DNA from: Zerene cesonia
Lineage: Eukaryota > Arthropoda > Insecta > Lepidoptera > Pieridae
DNA: 64,000 nucleotides
Assembly (NCBI RefSeq): GCF_012273895.1
Contig: NC_052120.1
Span: 7,387,967 to 7,451,966 of the forward strand
Direction of reading: 5' to 3'
The notes under the pieces were generated by a model. The model made no database searches and was not told where the DNA came from. It saw only the letters and a list, made by a program, of their open reading frames with translations. The translations under genes were made by a program, and so were the position numbers. Shown piece after piece: positions 26,254 through 38,950 of this stretch (within the stretch, counting starts at the first letter, position 1; each line of letters opens with the position of its first letter).

Positions 26254-27249
26254 TTCTTTCGTTGAAAAACAAAGATTTCCTTTTCACTCACTTACTGATT
26301 ACACGAACATTCGATATTGTTATATTGCCACCGATCTACTTAAAAACTTTCCTACGAACGTGACTCATTTCTGCAGACGCAAATTCTTTTTAATGTATTA
26401 TATAAACTACGTTGTGTATGATAGTTTTTTCTTTGCAACATAGGATAAAAGTATTAACTATCTTGCTTTATATGCATAACAAATGCATAATAGATACGGT
26501 AATTTTTTGACAACAACAGAAACTGTTTTACTGCGTATTATAAAAGTTAATACAAAATATATAATATGGAGAGAAAAAATATTAATAACTTTTAATTTGA
26601 CTTGAATTTTTTAAGTAAATATAAATAAAATAATATGAATTTCAATTTGCATCTCTATGTCACACTAAAATGCAATTATTGGAAGCCAATAGATTTTTTA
26701 ATAAAATAAAATCAATTGGATGTCTGCAATATGTGTTAAATTTATGATGCTTCATAAACTCAAACCTTTACGTAAATTTTTCACAATTTTTTTTATTATT
26801 ACCATTAACTACCTAAACTTTTTTAATAAACAATAATAAATTTTAAACTGTCCTATTTTATATAAACCTTTATCTTATTTTAAAATAAAAAAAACAAATA
26901 AGAAATCAAAACAGTAACGTGCTAGCTTTTAACAAACAAGGTGTTTTACTTCTTGCCACAATTTTTCCTAACTCGAAAAGCATCAGATTGCGTGACGTAT
27001 GTAGGGTGAAATAGCCGTTACTTATAATTACCAAGAGAATGAACTTTGCTAGTTTTCGGTACCGTACCTTTACACTATGCGATTCGACTACGATTCGACT
27101 TATGTCTACGTTTTACATCTACATCTGCATTATTAAATATATTATCTTAAACGAAAATTATTTGAGCTATTGACAAATAAACAACGTAAACCAGTATTTC
27201 TAATAATGAAGACTCATGTATTGTTACATTATTAAGTTATTGAGTTTTA
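26254..27249. other. AT-rich non-coding DNA
   Basis: Nothing recognised between two Helitron copies. Confidence 0.5.
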
Positions 27250-27413
27250 TCTATTCTAATATTATAAAGCTGAAGAGTTTGTTTGTTTGAACGCACTAAT
27301 CTCAGGAACTAAAGGTCCGATTTGAAAAATTATTTCAATGTTAACCAGCTCATTTATTGAAGAAGGCTATAGATTGTATATATGCCACGGGCGAAGCCGG
27401 GGCGGATCGCTAG
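27250..27413 (+). mobile_element. Non-autonomous Helitron (164 bp)
   Basis: Starts TCTATTCTAATATTATAAAGC after a host A and ends GGATCGCTAG before a host T. The interior GAGTTTGTTTGTTTGAACGC, CTCAGGAACTAAAGGTCCGATTTG, GAAGAAGGCTATAG is a common lepidopteran Helitron subfamily. The 3' hairpin is CGGGCGAAGCCGGGGC. It differs from the subfamily at 50.6 and 52.0 kb. Confidence 0.85.
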
Positions 27414-27498
27414 TATTTAATAAGTATTAATAAATCTAGAGCTTTGAAACAATTTTTAAGTTAAGCTATTAAATTTCCTCCGTTCGAACTACAAAAGA

Positions 27499-27624
27499 TT
27501 GGAGCACGCTTCCAGAATCTGTTTCCTCTATGTGTCCAACCTGAAGGTCTTCAAGAGTAGAGTATACTGGAACAGCTTGGGCGTGCAGCAGTACCAGCTT
27601 GCTCCATCTTCACTTACCAACTTC
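27499..27624 (+). mobile_element. LINE ORF2 C-terminal fragment fused to SINE
   Basis: One frame reads through NLKVFKSRVYWNSL, which resembles the conserved C-terminal tail of reverse-transcriptase proteins of insect Jockey/CR1/R1-type LINEs (a motif of the form NL-x-x-FK-x-RV followed by a hydrophobic stretch). It joins directly to the C/T-rich segment of the SINE that follows, replacing that SINE's usual head. The piece is a short fragment and cannot encode a working enzyme. The assignment rests on this one motif. Confidence 0.45.
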
Positions 27625-27828
27625 CCGTTTCCTTTTCCTCACCCGTCCCAGTCCATTCCTTCTTTCCAGTCGTTAATCCATTCCTTTTCCCTTATCCCAA
27701 AAAAGCGGGCAGCGCATTCGCAGAGGCCCAACCTTTGCGAATGTTCATGGGCGGTGGTGATCGCTTACCATCAGGCGAACCACCAGCTCAGATGCCCGCT
27801 TCGACATAAAAAAAAAAAAAAAAAAAAA
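27625..27828 (+). mobile_element. Hairpin SINE copy with long poly-A
   Basis: Contains the C/T-rich middle, a hairpin (CATTCGCAGAGG at 27715-27726 against CCTTTGCGAATG at 27732-27743, one mismatch), the core TTCATGGGCGGTGGTGATCG, CTTACCATCAGGCGAACCACC and a 21-A tail. The long uninterrupted A tail suggests a recent insertion. The normal 5' head is absent; LINE-like sequence is in its place. Confidence 0.88.
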
Positions 27829-28599
27829 CAGGCAAGATCATAGTTAGGTGTCATATCATAGTTTAATTACAACAAATAAAAACTACGTGATAACTCAGAA
27901 AAACGGTAAGTATAAATGGCAATTCTCGCTTTCAAAGAACTTCGAGCCGCGTGACTTCGAAGACCCTTCTCAGATTTAACGTCATATTGCATTAAAAGGG
28001 TGCGTAATGAAGGAAAGCCCAAACAAAAAACAAACAGAAAACTGCAAGTTTTGACTAGTTAAACAAATATTAAATAAATATTTGAGGATGGATACAAATG
28101 AAACGTACAATAAATTTTGTTATTATTCTTAGTACGCTAACTTGACGAGTAGATGGACTTGAAATCAAAACAAAATAGTAACATTATCTATGACACTCAT
28201 GCATAAAGCTTTTATAAATATCTTATCAAGCGATCTCGTTTATTCAGGCTTATTTTATATTAAATATAAATAACCAATATACCAAATATCTGTCTTCTTC
28301 ATAATATCTTATTCCTACCTGTTCCTGTACATATATTTCAATGACTTACGGTTAGACTTTAGGAAATTATCACTGAAGATATTAATTGTACGTTACTGTT
28401 TTCCACCGTTGTACTGTTCGTGCTTTCATGTTATCGTTATCACATCTACAACAAAAAAATAAACAATAATTACATTTGAAAGTCGTTTAATGACACAAAG
28501 CGCGCCTTTAGCTCACCAACAAGAAAAATTCCTCGAAACAAATTAAGAGTTATTAAGCTGTCTTAAGTCTATGATAAAAGAACAACCACTTGATTAATA
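27829..28599. other. Non-coding DNA up to a probable false gap
   Basis: No feature recognised. The last 77 bp (28523-28599) are repeated exactly at 29600-29676 on the other side of the N run. Confidence 0.6.
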
Positions 28600-29599
28600 N
28601 NNNNNNNNNNNNNNNNNNNNNNNNNNNNNNNNNNNNNNNNNNNNNNNNNNNNNNNNNNNNNNNNNNNNNNNNNNNNNNNNNNNNNNNNNNNNNNNNNNNN
28701 NNNNNNNNNNNNNNNNNNNNNNNNNNNNNNNNNNNNNNNNNNNNNNNNNNNNNNNNNNNNNNNNNNNNNNNNNNNNNNNNNNNNNNNNNNNNNNNNNNNN
28801 NNNNNNNNNNNNNNNNNNNNNNNNNNNNNNNNNNNNNNNNNNNNNNNNNNNNNNNNNNNNNNNNNNNNNNNNNNNNNNNNNNNNNNNNNNNNNNNNNNNN
28901 NNNNNNNNNNNNNNNNNNNNNNNNNNNNNNNNNNNNNNNNNNNNNNNNNNNNNNNNNNNNNNNNNNNNNNNNNNNNNNNNNNNNNNNNNNNNNNNNNNNN
29001 NNNNNNNNNNNNNNNNNNNNNNNNNNNNNNNNNNNNNNNNNNNNNNNNNNNNNNNNNNNNNNNNNNNNNNNNNNNNNNNNNNNNNNNNNNNNNNNNNNNN
29101 NNNNNNNNNNNNNNNNNNNNNNNNNNNNNNNNNNNNNNNNNNNNNNNNNNNNNNNNNNNNNNNNNNNNNNNNNNNNNNNNNNNNNNNNNNNNNNNNNNNN
29201 NNNNNNNNNNNNNNNNNNNNNNNNNNNNNNNNNNNNNNNNNNNNNNNNNNNNNNNNNNNNNNNNNNNNNNNNNNNNNNNNNNNNNNNNNNNNNNNNNNNN
29301 NNNNNNNNNNNNNNNNNNNNNNNNNNNNNNNNNNNNNNNNNNNNNNNNNNNNNNNNNNNNNNNNNNNNNNNNNNNNNNNNNNNNNNNNNNNNNNNNNNNN
29401 NNNNNNNNNNNNNNNNNNNNNNNNNNNNNNNNNNNNNNNNNNNNNNNNNNNNNNNNNNNNNNNNNNNNNNNNNNNNNNNNNNNNNNNNNNNNNNNNNNNN
29501 NNNNNNNNNNNNNNNNNNNNNNNNNNNNNNNNNNNNNNNNNNNNNNNNNNNNNNNNNNNNNNNNNNNNNNNNNNNNNNNNNNNNNNNNNNNNNNNNNNN
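28600..29599. other. Assembly gap (1,000 N), probably spurious
   Basis: Exactly 1,000 N. The 77 bases before it are identical to the 77 bases after it, as when two contigs with overlapping ends are scaffolded without being merged. The true gap size is then probably zero and the 77 bp are counted twice. Confidence 0.9.
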
Positions 29600-30179
29600 G
29601 AAAAATTCCTCGAAACAAATTAAGAGTTATTAAGCTGTCTTAAGTCTATGATAAAAGAACAACCACTTGATTAATATATTATTGCAAAACCTATACGTAA
29701 CAAAATAAACAATAAAGATATACGAATGTTCGATACGGGTTATGCAAATTTAAAAAGAACACACCGTCGGCATCCATATATTTGCATTAAATTCTTTTGG
29801 AGATGTCATTGTCTTGACTAATATTGCTTATAACAAATATCTGTTGTGTATCATGTTACATTAGTATTGATAAATTGTAATTTATGAGGTTGTGAAATAC
29901 GTTTGAAAAACGAATGTTCTGTAAATAAATTAATCTTATACATGGAAATACTTTATTATTAGAATTTTTATAATACCTACAAGGACATACTCTCGCATGA
30001 AACGTAACCCAAAGTTTCTCACAAAAAAAGCTATTCTGCATTAAACAAACATATAAAATACGGTTTTTGTGACAAAGATGTAGATAGGGAATATCAAACG
30101 CGACCGCCGCCTCTCTCGGGCCGGTGCCCGACAATAGTTAATCAAAATGCCGTATCTCATACTGGAACCTTGCTCGAGT

Positions 30180-30362
30180 CTAGAGTTTTGCTATTTCGAT
30201 TTCATTTGCGTGTTCGTGCTGGCTGTTTTTTAAGTCTTGCTGCGTCCGCGCCGTTCGCCTAAAGGTCACGCTTTGAACTCGCGCTTTGTTATCCCGCAGA
30301 AATATGACGTGAACAGGTATGCCGAGATAAATAGGATTCCGAGGAATATTTGCTAGCGTCAT
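30180..30362 (-). CDS. Possible 60-codon small ORF, unrecognised
   Basis: A complete ATG-to-TAG frame, with an in-frame TAA just upstream of the ATG, lies in a GC-richer patch of otherwise AT-rich DNA. The predicted residues are balanced and hydrophilic, with a basic centre (FRRTARTQQDLKN) and an acidic or polar C-terminus, rather than the Ile/Asn/Phe/Tyr mix of chance frames nearby. I see no signal peptide, membrane segment or known domain. Downstream on the same strand (about 30130-30072) the GC-rich patch continues in another frame. It could be a small gene, an exon, a relic of a transposon protein or chance. Confidence 0.15.
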   Translation of the reverse strand: MTLANIPRNPIYLGIPVHVIFLRDNKARVQSVTFRRTARTQQDLKNSQHEHANEIEIAKL

Positions 30363-31305
30363 GACTTTTTACGCTGACTATGATTGGCGTTAATTATATT
30401 TTAAATTCTATTAAAATGTTGACAGAAATTGGTCACTTTTGACCAACTTTTTCACTAACGTTCAAGCATTTTGTGTGACGAACACCTTGTATTTGCTAAA
30501 TGTCAGTACGAAATATATGCATGAAAATAAGACCAAATACGGTTAAAATATATTACATAGTGCCTGATTTCGAAGTAAATCATACCAGTACAATTTTCGT
30601 AGAATTTACAGCACTGTATGATAGATTCTTGCACTGTTTTAACTAAGAAGATTGGTTGCTTACCATAAATATATTATTTTCATTTCCCAATGATGAATAG
30701 CGAGTGTAAATCTTGGCCGTAGTCCATTGCTTGTTAGTTAGTATAGTTGCGATCGTGAGTCCAACTAGTTCTCAGAATTGGTTTGATAAGACTTCTTGTT
30801 TACAAGAGAATCTCATATCATCGTTCATTGTTCGGTATCTGTTACGAGCACGTGTTTTTTGAACACGTTTTTGAGTATGGTGACGTTGTGAAGTTTTTTA
30901 TCGTAAAATGTAATTACGGTCACGAACCGAGAGCGGGAGAAGCCGTATTAATTGAATTCCTAGATGTAAAGTTGGGAGTTGATAGAACGATGAATAGCTT
31001 ATAGATAAAATGTGTTGTGGGCTATGGCGATGAGTGATTACATAGAACGTAAATTAAATAGCTAATTATCGTATAGAGTTAGCTTATCGCTTGAACGAGG
31101 ATGTCCAAAACTTAATGGAGTTTTAAAGAGAAATATTTATCTTTTTGTCCTGTTATTTAAATGAATTTATATGGTATAAGTAATTAACTATGCATTAAAT
31201 CTTAAAAATGTACTTTCAAGAAAGTAAAGCATGTCCATCCACCTTGTCTATCGACTGTTATATACTGTAGATTATGATTAATTTATGAATACAAATTCAT
31301 TTAAA

Positions 31306-31348
31306 ATATTCACTACATTAATTTGTGTGATATTCACTACATTAATTT
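31306..31348. repeat. 24-bp tandem duplication
   Basis: ATATTCACTACATTAATTT occurs at 31306-31324 and again at 31330-31348, a unit of 24 bp repeated almost twice. Likely replication slippage. Confidence 0.75.
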
Positions 31349-32721
31349 TATCAAAATATTAATAATTTCATAATCAAAAAAATGTTAATCTCAGCGCTCG
31401 GTTAACAATAAAAAACTACATTCATATGGGTTCACTCATTTCAGTGCTCTAATGAGAGAGGTTTCTTTTTATAAGGCATTGGAAGTGCCGATTATAAAAA
31501 ACTTTACACCTGTATTTTACAGCAATTTGTTTATATAATATTATAGTAAATCATGGTTCCAAAGAGTCTTAATAAATAATAACTTAATATTCAAATTGTT
31601 GTTCTAAAACGTGTTGCTGTTTCTTAGTAAATAGGTTATGTTGGAATGACAACAAAACATGGAAGGTATCAGTGAGACTAAAAGAATATCAAATCTTCAC
31701 ATAAAATATCCACATATTTTTAGATCATAAAAAACATTATGATCATGACTGAACTAATACTTGACACATTCAAATTTAAAACACACACTTCCAATGAAAA
31801 AAGTTCATTGGATCTTGCTTTTAGAGCCAATAAATGTTGGAGTCGTAAAAAGGAACAAATAAAAAACTGTTGAATTGTTCGTTCCATTCCAATCTTGGAA
31901 CTGGTTTCCTAAAATGCGCAGTGATGTAGACCCTATCATCTGTCCTCACGAACTATATTTATAAGGGTCGGGAATTATAATCGATTTAACGTTATAATAA
32001 TTTGATTACTGTAGCTCTCCTTACTTGTTTATGGGGTTGCGTGGGATGTTTTATTCCTTGCTTTTATTGACTCGGGCTATATCTAAAAGTTTACAAACAT
32101 CAAGAGATCGGATATCTGTTTGATATTGTGATTCAAATGCACTTTGATAATTTTATTGGGCTATGGAATTACTCTTATTTTATATTAGGTCATCATTGGA
32201 TGGTGTACGATTATGTTATGTAATGTTTTTAAGTTGGTACACCGTAAAATGTAAATACTAACCGTTTTGTAAAACTTTCAAATCAAAATCTAATTTTTAT
32301 TGAATAAAAAGGTTGTCTACGATTACGAGTGCAATTTTGCGTGTAGTAACTTGTTTGTGTTTGTTGCTGCATATTTTTGGTTATATAAATGATAAGGTTA
32401 TTTTAAATATACTTAGCAGTTTGACAGTGAAGATGTATCATAAAGGTGTGTCTAATTATAGAGAAATATGTAACTTACAGTACGCGATGTGATACAGTTT
32501 TATCAATTCATTGTTTTTTCTTCTCATATTCTGAAACAAGAAACTTAATCTTGTAGTTTTTAGAAAAAAAGACTTGATATCTTAGATAGGCTATTATGAA
32601 GACTCACTATTGAGTAAGGATTCAGTTACATTTTGTGATCGACGAAACGCTGACCAGGGGCTATCAATATTTTTTTTAATAACATTGTGTTTAGGACTGC
32701 AAAAATATACATACATATATA

Positions 32722-33049
32722 TCTTATCTTATACCTTTAAACGAGCAATTCTTGTTTATATATATATATAATAATATAATTGGAATCTCGGAATCGGCTC
32801 CAACGATTTTCATGAAATTTAGTATATAGGGGTTTCGGGGGCGATAAATCGATCTAGCTAGGAATCTTTTTTAGAAAATGTCATATTCGTGTTTTATTCG
32901 TGTTTTTTTTTCCTGTCATCTATTGGTGAATAATAATACTATTTTGTTTCGTAAATAGCTGGACAACTGAAATAACACATAGGCACTATTTATACCGATA
33001 TTCCTACGGGATACGGACTTACGCGGTTTCAACCGAGGGTCACAGCTAG
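32722..33049 (+). mobile_element. Composite non-autonomous Helitron
   Basis: The 5' part (TTAAACGAGCAATTCTTG, a TA run, GGAATCTCGGAATCGGCTCC, GGGGGCGATAAATCGATCTAGCTAGG) is a frequent lepidopteran repeat that I recognise from memory. The 3' part from about 32957 (GCTGGACAACTGAAATAACACATAGGCA, GATACGGACTTACGCGG, CACAGCTAG) matches the 3' half of the Helitron at 40491-40688. The start TC follows a host A and the end CTAG precedes a host T, so the whole may be one element. Alternatively two repeats are joined near 32950. Confidence 0.65.
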
Positions 33050-36000
33050 TATGATATACCACAAGCAATGCTTTTAGAAGTTTATGACGTGCGTACGTAT
33101 AGGAATCTTTACGAAAAAGGACTTATAACGAGCTTATTTTTAAGAGGATATCAAAATTAATAACCAATCTTTTATAAGCCGTTTTAACAAGAAAACAGCA
33201 TTACAAGCTTATTAAATAGCTCACTTAGTCTCGTTTTTATATACTCCTGCAACTCTTAAATGGTGAGCCAGGGCCGTTTACGGTAAAACGATCCATTATA
33301 TTTGACCGTTCATCTACACGGGTAAATCACCACTTTAGACTTGTTCGTATATTTATAGTGTATATATTACGGCCTCACGAAATTTATGGGACGCATTACG
33401 ATGTCATTACCACTTAGATCGACGGGACAGGTAAGGGGATACGGGAACATTTTACTAAGTTATTTTGATGGCTGCACTTTGTGTTTTGTAGGCTTTCGGT
33501 TTGTTTTCTCTTGGATGAAAGGACAAAATGATGTGATTATATAAAGAAAGCTCGCTTTATCTTATCGATTTAAAAATAATAGTGAATCATGTATTGCATG
33601 AAATAATTATTACCAATGATTATTGATATGATAACTCATATCATTTATTTTGTAAACTTCCGTTATATATCTAAGAAGAATGTCAAAAAATATAATAAGA
33701 TTCATTCGGCTTCCATAATTTTGCTCGAACACATTGACGGTTGCGTTGGTTGATTTCAGACAGCCGCACATTAACAGACAGATATTTAATTTTAAATATT
33801 CAAAAAGTTGAAAACCACAACTATTCTTTGATTCGCTTATTATTAAGTTATTTATAGAAAAATGGTGAAATTCGTTTTTCTAATAGTAGTAGTATTAGAA
33901 AAACTGCTATTTAAATCAAAAAATAATATTTTGGCAATAAATCAAAGCAAACCTTTTTTTTTATAACTTTAAAAATTTTCCGGAACATTCATCACATAAT
34001 CTCCTAGGTGGAATATTCTATATTATACACAATAACTAAAATACAAAACAGATGTTATTAAAAAAAAAACAACTTATAACTAAAGCCATGTCTACCAGGA
34101 AACCTTTATATGTAATTTATCAATTAATAAATAATACTTCATTCTTATTCTACTTAGCTATGTTCTACATACCAAAAAAGTTGACTGTAGATGTGAAATA
34201 TGTCTTAAAAATAAAGATGCAATTTGCCTCTATTATAAGCTATTAAATTGATCACGACTTTGTCTGCGTTGATAATAATATCTACAGGTGTAAGTGGTGC
34301 GAAGAATGCTAATAAATTTATGTCTAGAAAGATGCTAAAATTGCAAGAGTTAAATAAAAGTTCTTTAGTTAAATGGTAGGGGTGTGTTCTAGACTATTAA
34401 TTTGAAAAATTGCTGTGGAATACCGATACTAAAAGCAAAAGATAGATTTCAATGGATGCAATCAAAGGAATAAAATCATTTATATCTTATAATGCTCCAA
34501 GTATTTTAAAAATACGTACAAGTTCATAGGAAGTTACTACAAGACGATGACTACATATGATATGACTAATAATTCCCTGACCATCTCAATCAGAGAAAAG
34601 ATAACATAATCTTATATTCTGTATGGATTTATGCCTCAAAACTTTATTATTTCTTGAAAGACTGATCTAGTTTGGTTCTTATACACTATACTGGAAAATA
34701 TAAAATGAATGCCAACGTTTAAAACTTTAAATCTTTCCGTAGTTAGTACTATAAACATATGAAACACATAAATTACATCGATGACTTCCGTCTCCTGAAA
34801 GCAATTAGATACAAAACCGAAATCCACACAACCCTCGTGCTTATCACATACAAAAGTCATCGGTCAGCGAGATCACAATAAATCGTGACACTAGAACTGA
34901 ACAAATGAATGTTAATGAAGGTCTGCAATCTTTTAATTAAAGTACGTTACATTCGCCCCATGTTCCTGTTATCTCAGGGTATAGTTTGTGAGGTTTACAA
35001 AATGTAGGCAGTCACGCAAGAAGTTGGCTCGCGAATGTTAATAGACCAGCGCAGATTCCAATGGATGTTAATGATATACGACGGCCCGAGTCGATGGCAA
35101 ATAGAAACCTATTGAACATTCGTAATGGTTAAGACATCATAAGTTATAAGCCAAAGTGCAGAGCCATATATCTTCTGGAGCGAGGACATGGCACACAAAC
35201 GATATGCTAATTATCTAAATGGTCAAGGATTTAATCACATTTTAGCGAAGTCGCACATGTAGTTGTGACAGACAATAGATTGGAATGTATACGATATTAT
35301 AATGTCAAAATGTTAACACTATTAAAATAGTATTTGCATATCTAGCTTGGAAAGCGACAGATGTTTATTTCATATATTTTTTGTGTTGATTAATTGTAAA
35401 AAAAAAACTTGTTGAATGCTCTTCAGTATAAAAAACCCACACAATACATTACTCAACTAAAAACGTAGCAACTTATCTGCTAATTCATTGTGATTCAAAC
35501 TATTGTATCTAGTCTTACGCATTGTACAGTAGACTCAAATGTTATGGCTCTATACAGTTACCCAAGTCGACTTGAGCACATTAAGATCTCTATATGAAAC
35601 TTGAACTAGGACGTATACATTATACATACTCCTACAAGGAAACGTTTAGCGTATCCACCCAGAGTCTGCAGTCTGCTACCGCTCGTTTCCAACAAATAAT
35701 GAGCCCCATTGTCATGTTATGTAGAGGTCAGAGTCTGACTTTATTAAGAGTCATGGTATGTCCGTCCGACTCGAACCTTGTGCAATTGTTTTATATTTTT
35801 GTTCTATGCCTCTGAGCCTGTAGTTTCATAAACGACATGACGTTAACACAATTGATACGTCACTCAAGAATAAACATAAACGGCCCGCAGTTAGGACTGA
35901 ATTTTCTGTGAATAAAGGGACATGTTGTGACATTAGGATTAATTAAGATTGTATTTTGAATCCATCGCTGGTTCGCCGTGGGCGGTGCATTACTGGACAT

Positions 36001-38784
36001 GCAATATGAATTGTACGCTAGTACGGTTCAAGCCGAAGCGAAAATGTCGATGTAAATAGTAGAATCAATGTTTCTCTAGATGATAACAGTGACACCTTTA
36101 TTTACTGTGGGAATCTCGTCGTAAGAATTTTCTCATTTAGCCTTACTGAAGTTTTACAGTATAAAATATATTGGAAATTATTTTTTTCTTTACACGAAAC
36201 GTAATTATTAGAGGCTCAGTAATACATACATTATAATTATTAACTGCACGTGCTGTATGATTATCAACAAACTACACATTACATAATATATTTAATAATT
36301 ATTCCTGTAAATATTTGAAATATCTGAAATGGAACTGAAAAGATTAGTCAATAATTATAGCATAATTAATAAACTGACTTCAGATGTAAAAAAAAACATT
36401 TTTGTGAATATGGTATACAAGTACTTCCCAACAAATATTTCATCAGTTAATCTCAAATTTTTACAGTCTTAAATATATCTAATAATAAACCTTAAGCCTT
36501 GCACTTACCATACAATATTACAATCAAATTTCTAGATTACTTGTTGCTCTGTTAAAGTCACAACTGTTAATGGTTTTGTCTCGATGTTGGCGCCGAATGC
36601 ATTTAGTTAGCATTTACCCATTCTTGTCATTGCAATTATTTATGAAATAGACATTGATAATTTAAGTTATAGCGGTAAATTATTATCGTTCGTATTTGAA
36701 TTCATTAAACTACATATTCAGATTAATTACGCATTTTTTCTAACAGACTATACATAATTGTAAATAACTAATATCACAAGTTTGCAATGTTAAACACTAT
36801 GAGCTAAAAATTACGAAAAACGTCATCACTGCCGCGACCACATATAATATATTCATTTTTTTATTAAACCATTTCATTCCTAGTTCATTTATTCATGGTT
36901 TATGCAGTTTTATTCGGGCAAATATTGAATAATTATTATGGTATTTCTATAACGCATGTTGCATGTCTTTCGTCGTCTTCTATTTCAGGAAATCCTTTTT
37001 AATAAAGTAAAAAATACATTAATTTCATAGCAGTGCATGACACATATTTCCATACATTACTACAAATATTAAATAAACATATCATAGTATTCTAATGTCT
37101 ATTATATTAGTTCCGTCGTTTTCTATTAAAACTAATGTTATTTATGACTACTCCTTATACAAGGTAATGTTTGATAAGGCTCAAGCACCATTGTAGTCAT
37201 GAGTGCCTCAAAGTTCTTCACTCAAGAGATATACCGTACAATCTGTTTGCCTACTACTTGAACTATCACGTTTAAGATATTGTAACTAATTAAGGTTGGA
37301 CAACTTTGGATGAATTAACTTAATTATAGTAATAAAATGTAACATGCTAATATCCATTGTTTTTTATAAAGGTAACAAAATTTTATACACAGCAAAAAGA
37401 AAAAAGATAATAATTTTTATTTAAAATTGTGTTATGTACAATTAAATTTGGAATTACCGAAACTCAAAAATTTTATATTCATGTACATTTATACAAGTAT
37501 CATAATTTATTTTTAATTATCGTCGATACGAAATGTCACTTCTTCTGTGAAAAATCAGCGAGTAGTTCCATAATTACCCTTTTTGTAAATACGAGTATAT
37601 ATATCTTTATACAAATGGCTTTTCACTTTAACAAGTGATCACTATTGTATATTTTCCTAATAATATGTTGATACTATATTAATACATTATTCATTCACAC
37701 GCTTTACAATATTATCTGTTTTGAGTTTCATATATTAGATAAAGCATTTTGCAACAATGTGCATAAAAAGTTATACTATGCAAATATGGGGAGCTGAAGC
37801 CTGAGAAAGTCAATAGATCGTGACGAACTTATATCCGATGTTTTATTAACAATATAAAATTAAAAAAAAACAACTCAGATGCAAATCCAACTTCCATGTA
37901 GAATTTCATTTCCCACGTACAAGAAAACGTTAAGATAAACGTGCAGTTTGTTAAATTCCTTCATCACATCGTCAGTCGGTGTGTCCACTTTTCCGGCATC
38001 CCATCCTATTATTCGCACAAGACAATGCATTTTCTATTCTATCCACTAATCGTTTAAGTCCAATATTGTCAAACGTAGCCCTCGTATTAACGCTGAAGTT
38101 ACGATGTCCCTAACAGTTTAAGGCTGTATCGTGACGCCTATAGATTCAGAAACACTGGCATACCCACAAATGTATATGCTTATTATCATATGCTTTAGGA
38201 TTTGAATGGGGTAAGTTAACAATATTTTAACTTCTGTTGCGGTGAGAGCTCTTTTCTGGGAATTCAGCTGATGACCGATTATGGAGCTGTGGCTAATTTT
38301 CTATAGCGATACGCGGGTCTTTGTTGGGATTGTAAATTATTTATTTAATTCCACTACATATTTTAAACATCACTTATGTTATGAACTAGTCTTTTAATTT
38401 AATAAAGAAATTACATATTTAGAAAATCATTGATTAATTATAGTAACTGAATTGGATTCACAGTAACGCGACGCTAGTTCATTAGTGTCGGTTATATTGT
38501 TGTTGAATACATAGAAAAAATACGACAAAGTTTATTGAGTTTTTACTTTCCTAATATTATGTACCATACATCCCTGTCAAAAAGATTACCTTAACATACA
38601 TAAGGAAAGAATGATCTGGATTCCTACTGTCGAAATAATTCAGCCCAGTCACAGAATTAGTGTAGTCATAATCCAAACCAGATTTAAAGGTTGTATCTAT
38701 TTATAATTCTTACTCTTAATCTGAAAATATTTGCAAATATACGAAAAGCTTTCAAAACAAGTTAAAATCAAGTATAATTAGGTA
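33050..38784. other. AT-rich non-coding DNA
   Basis: A 5.7-kb stretch without a recognised repeat, RNA gene or exon. The ATG frame at 35594-35815 passes through a GC-richer patch (about 35650-35780) followed by GTATGT, but I have no reading-frame or homology support for an exon. Confidence 0.45.
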
Positions 38785-38814
38785 CCCTTGTACTTGTATA
38801 AAAAAGGTGGGGAA

Positions 38815-38950
38815 AATAACAGGAGTCAACATGGCCGGTTATTAGGCGTACGGAGGGCTCGCTCACGCCGGAGCGATTTTCGTGCGAGTCAGAAACGATT
38901 TCCTTATTACAGCGCCCGGAACGGTTCCCAGAGGTTAGTTTACTCTGAGA
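38815..38950. other. GC-rich block with splice-like signals
   Basis: An isolated GC-rich stretch (GGCGTACGGAGGGCTCGC, CGCCGGAGCGATTTTCGTGC) is followed by TTTCCTTATTACAG, then 21 nt (CGCCCGGAACGGTTCCCAGAG), then GTTAGT. This gives an acceptor-like and a donor-like site around a possible 21-nt microexon at 38913-38933. There is no independent support. It could equally be a regulatory element or a fragment of an unknown transposon. Confidence 0.2.

Larger units (their letters stand above)
29677..32721. other. Non-coding DNA with a GC-richer patch
   Basis: Contains the GC-richer patch near 30070-30370 and the small duplication at 31306-31348. Otherwise AT-rich and unrecognised. Confidence 0.5.

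Noticed and set aside
31990..33050. Protein-coding remnants of an autonomous Helitron
   Set aside because: No frame shows Rep HUH or helicase motifs; all Helitrons in the window are short and non-autonomous.
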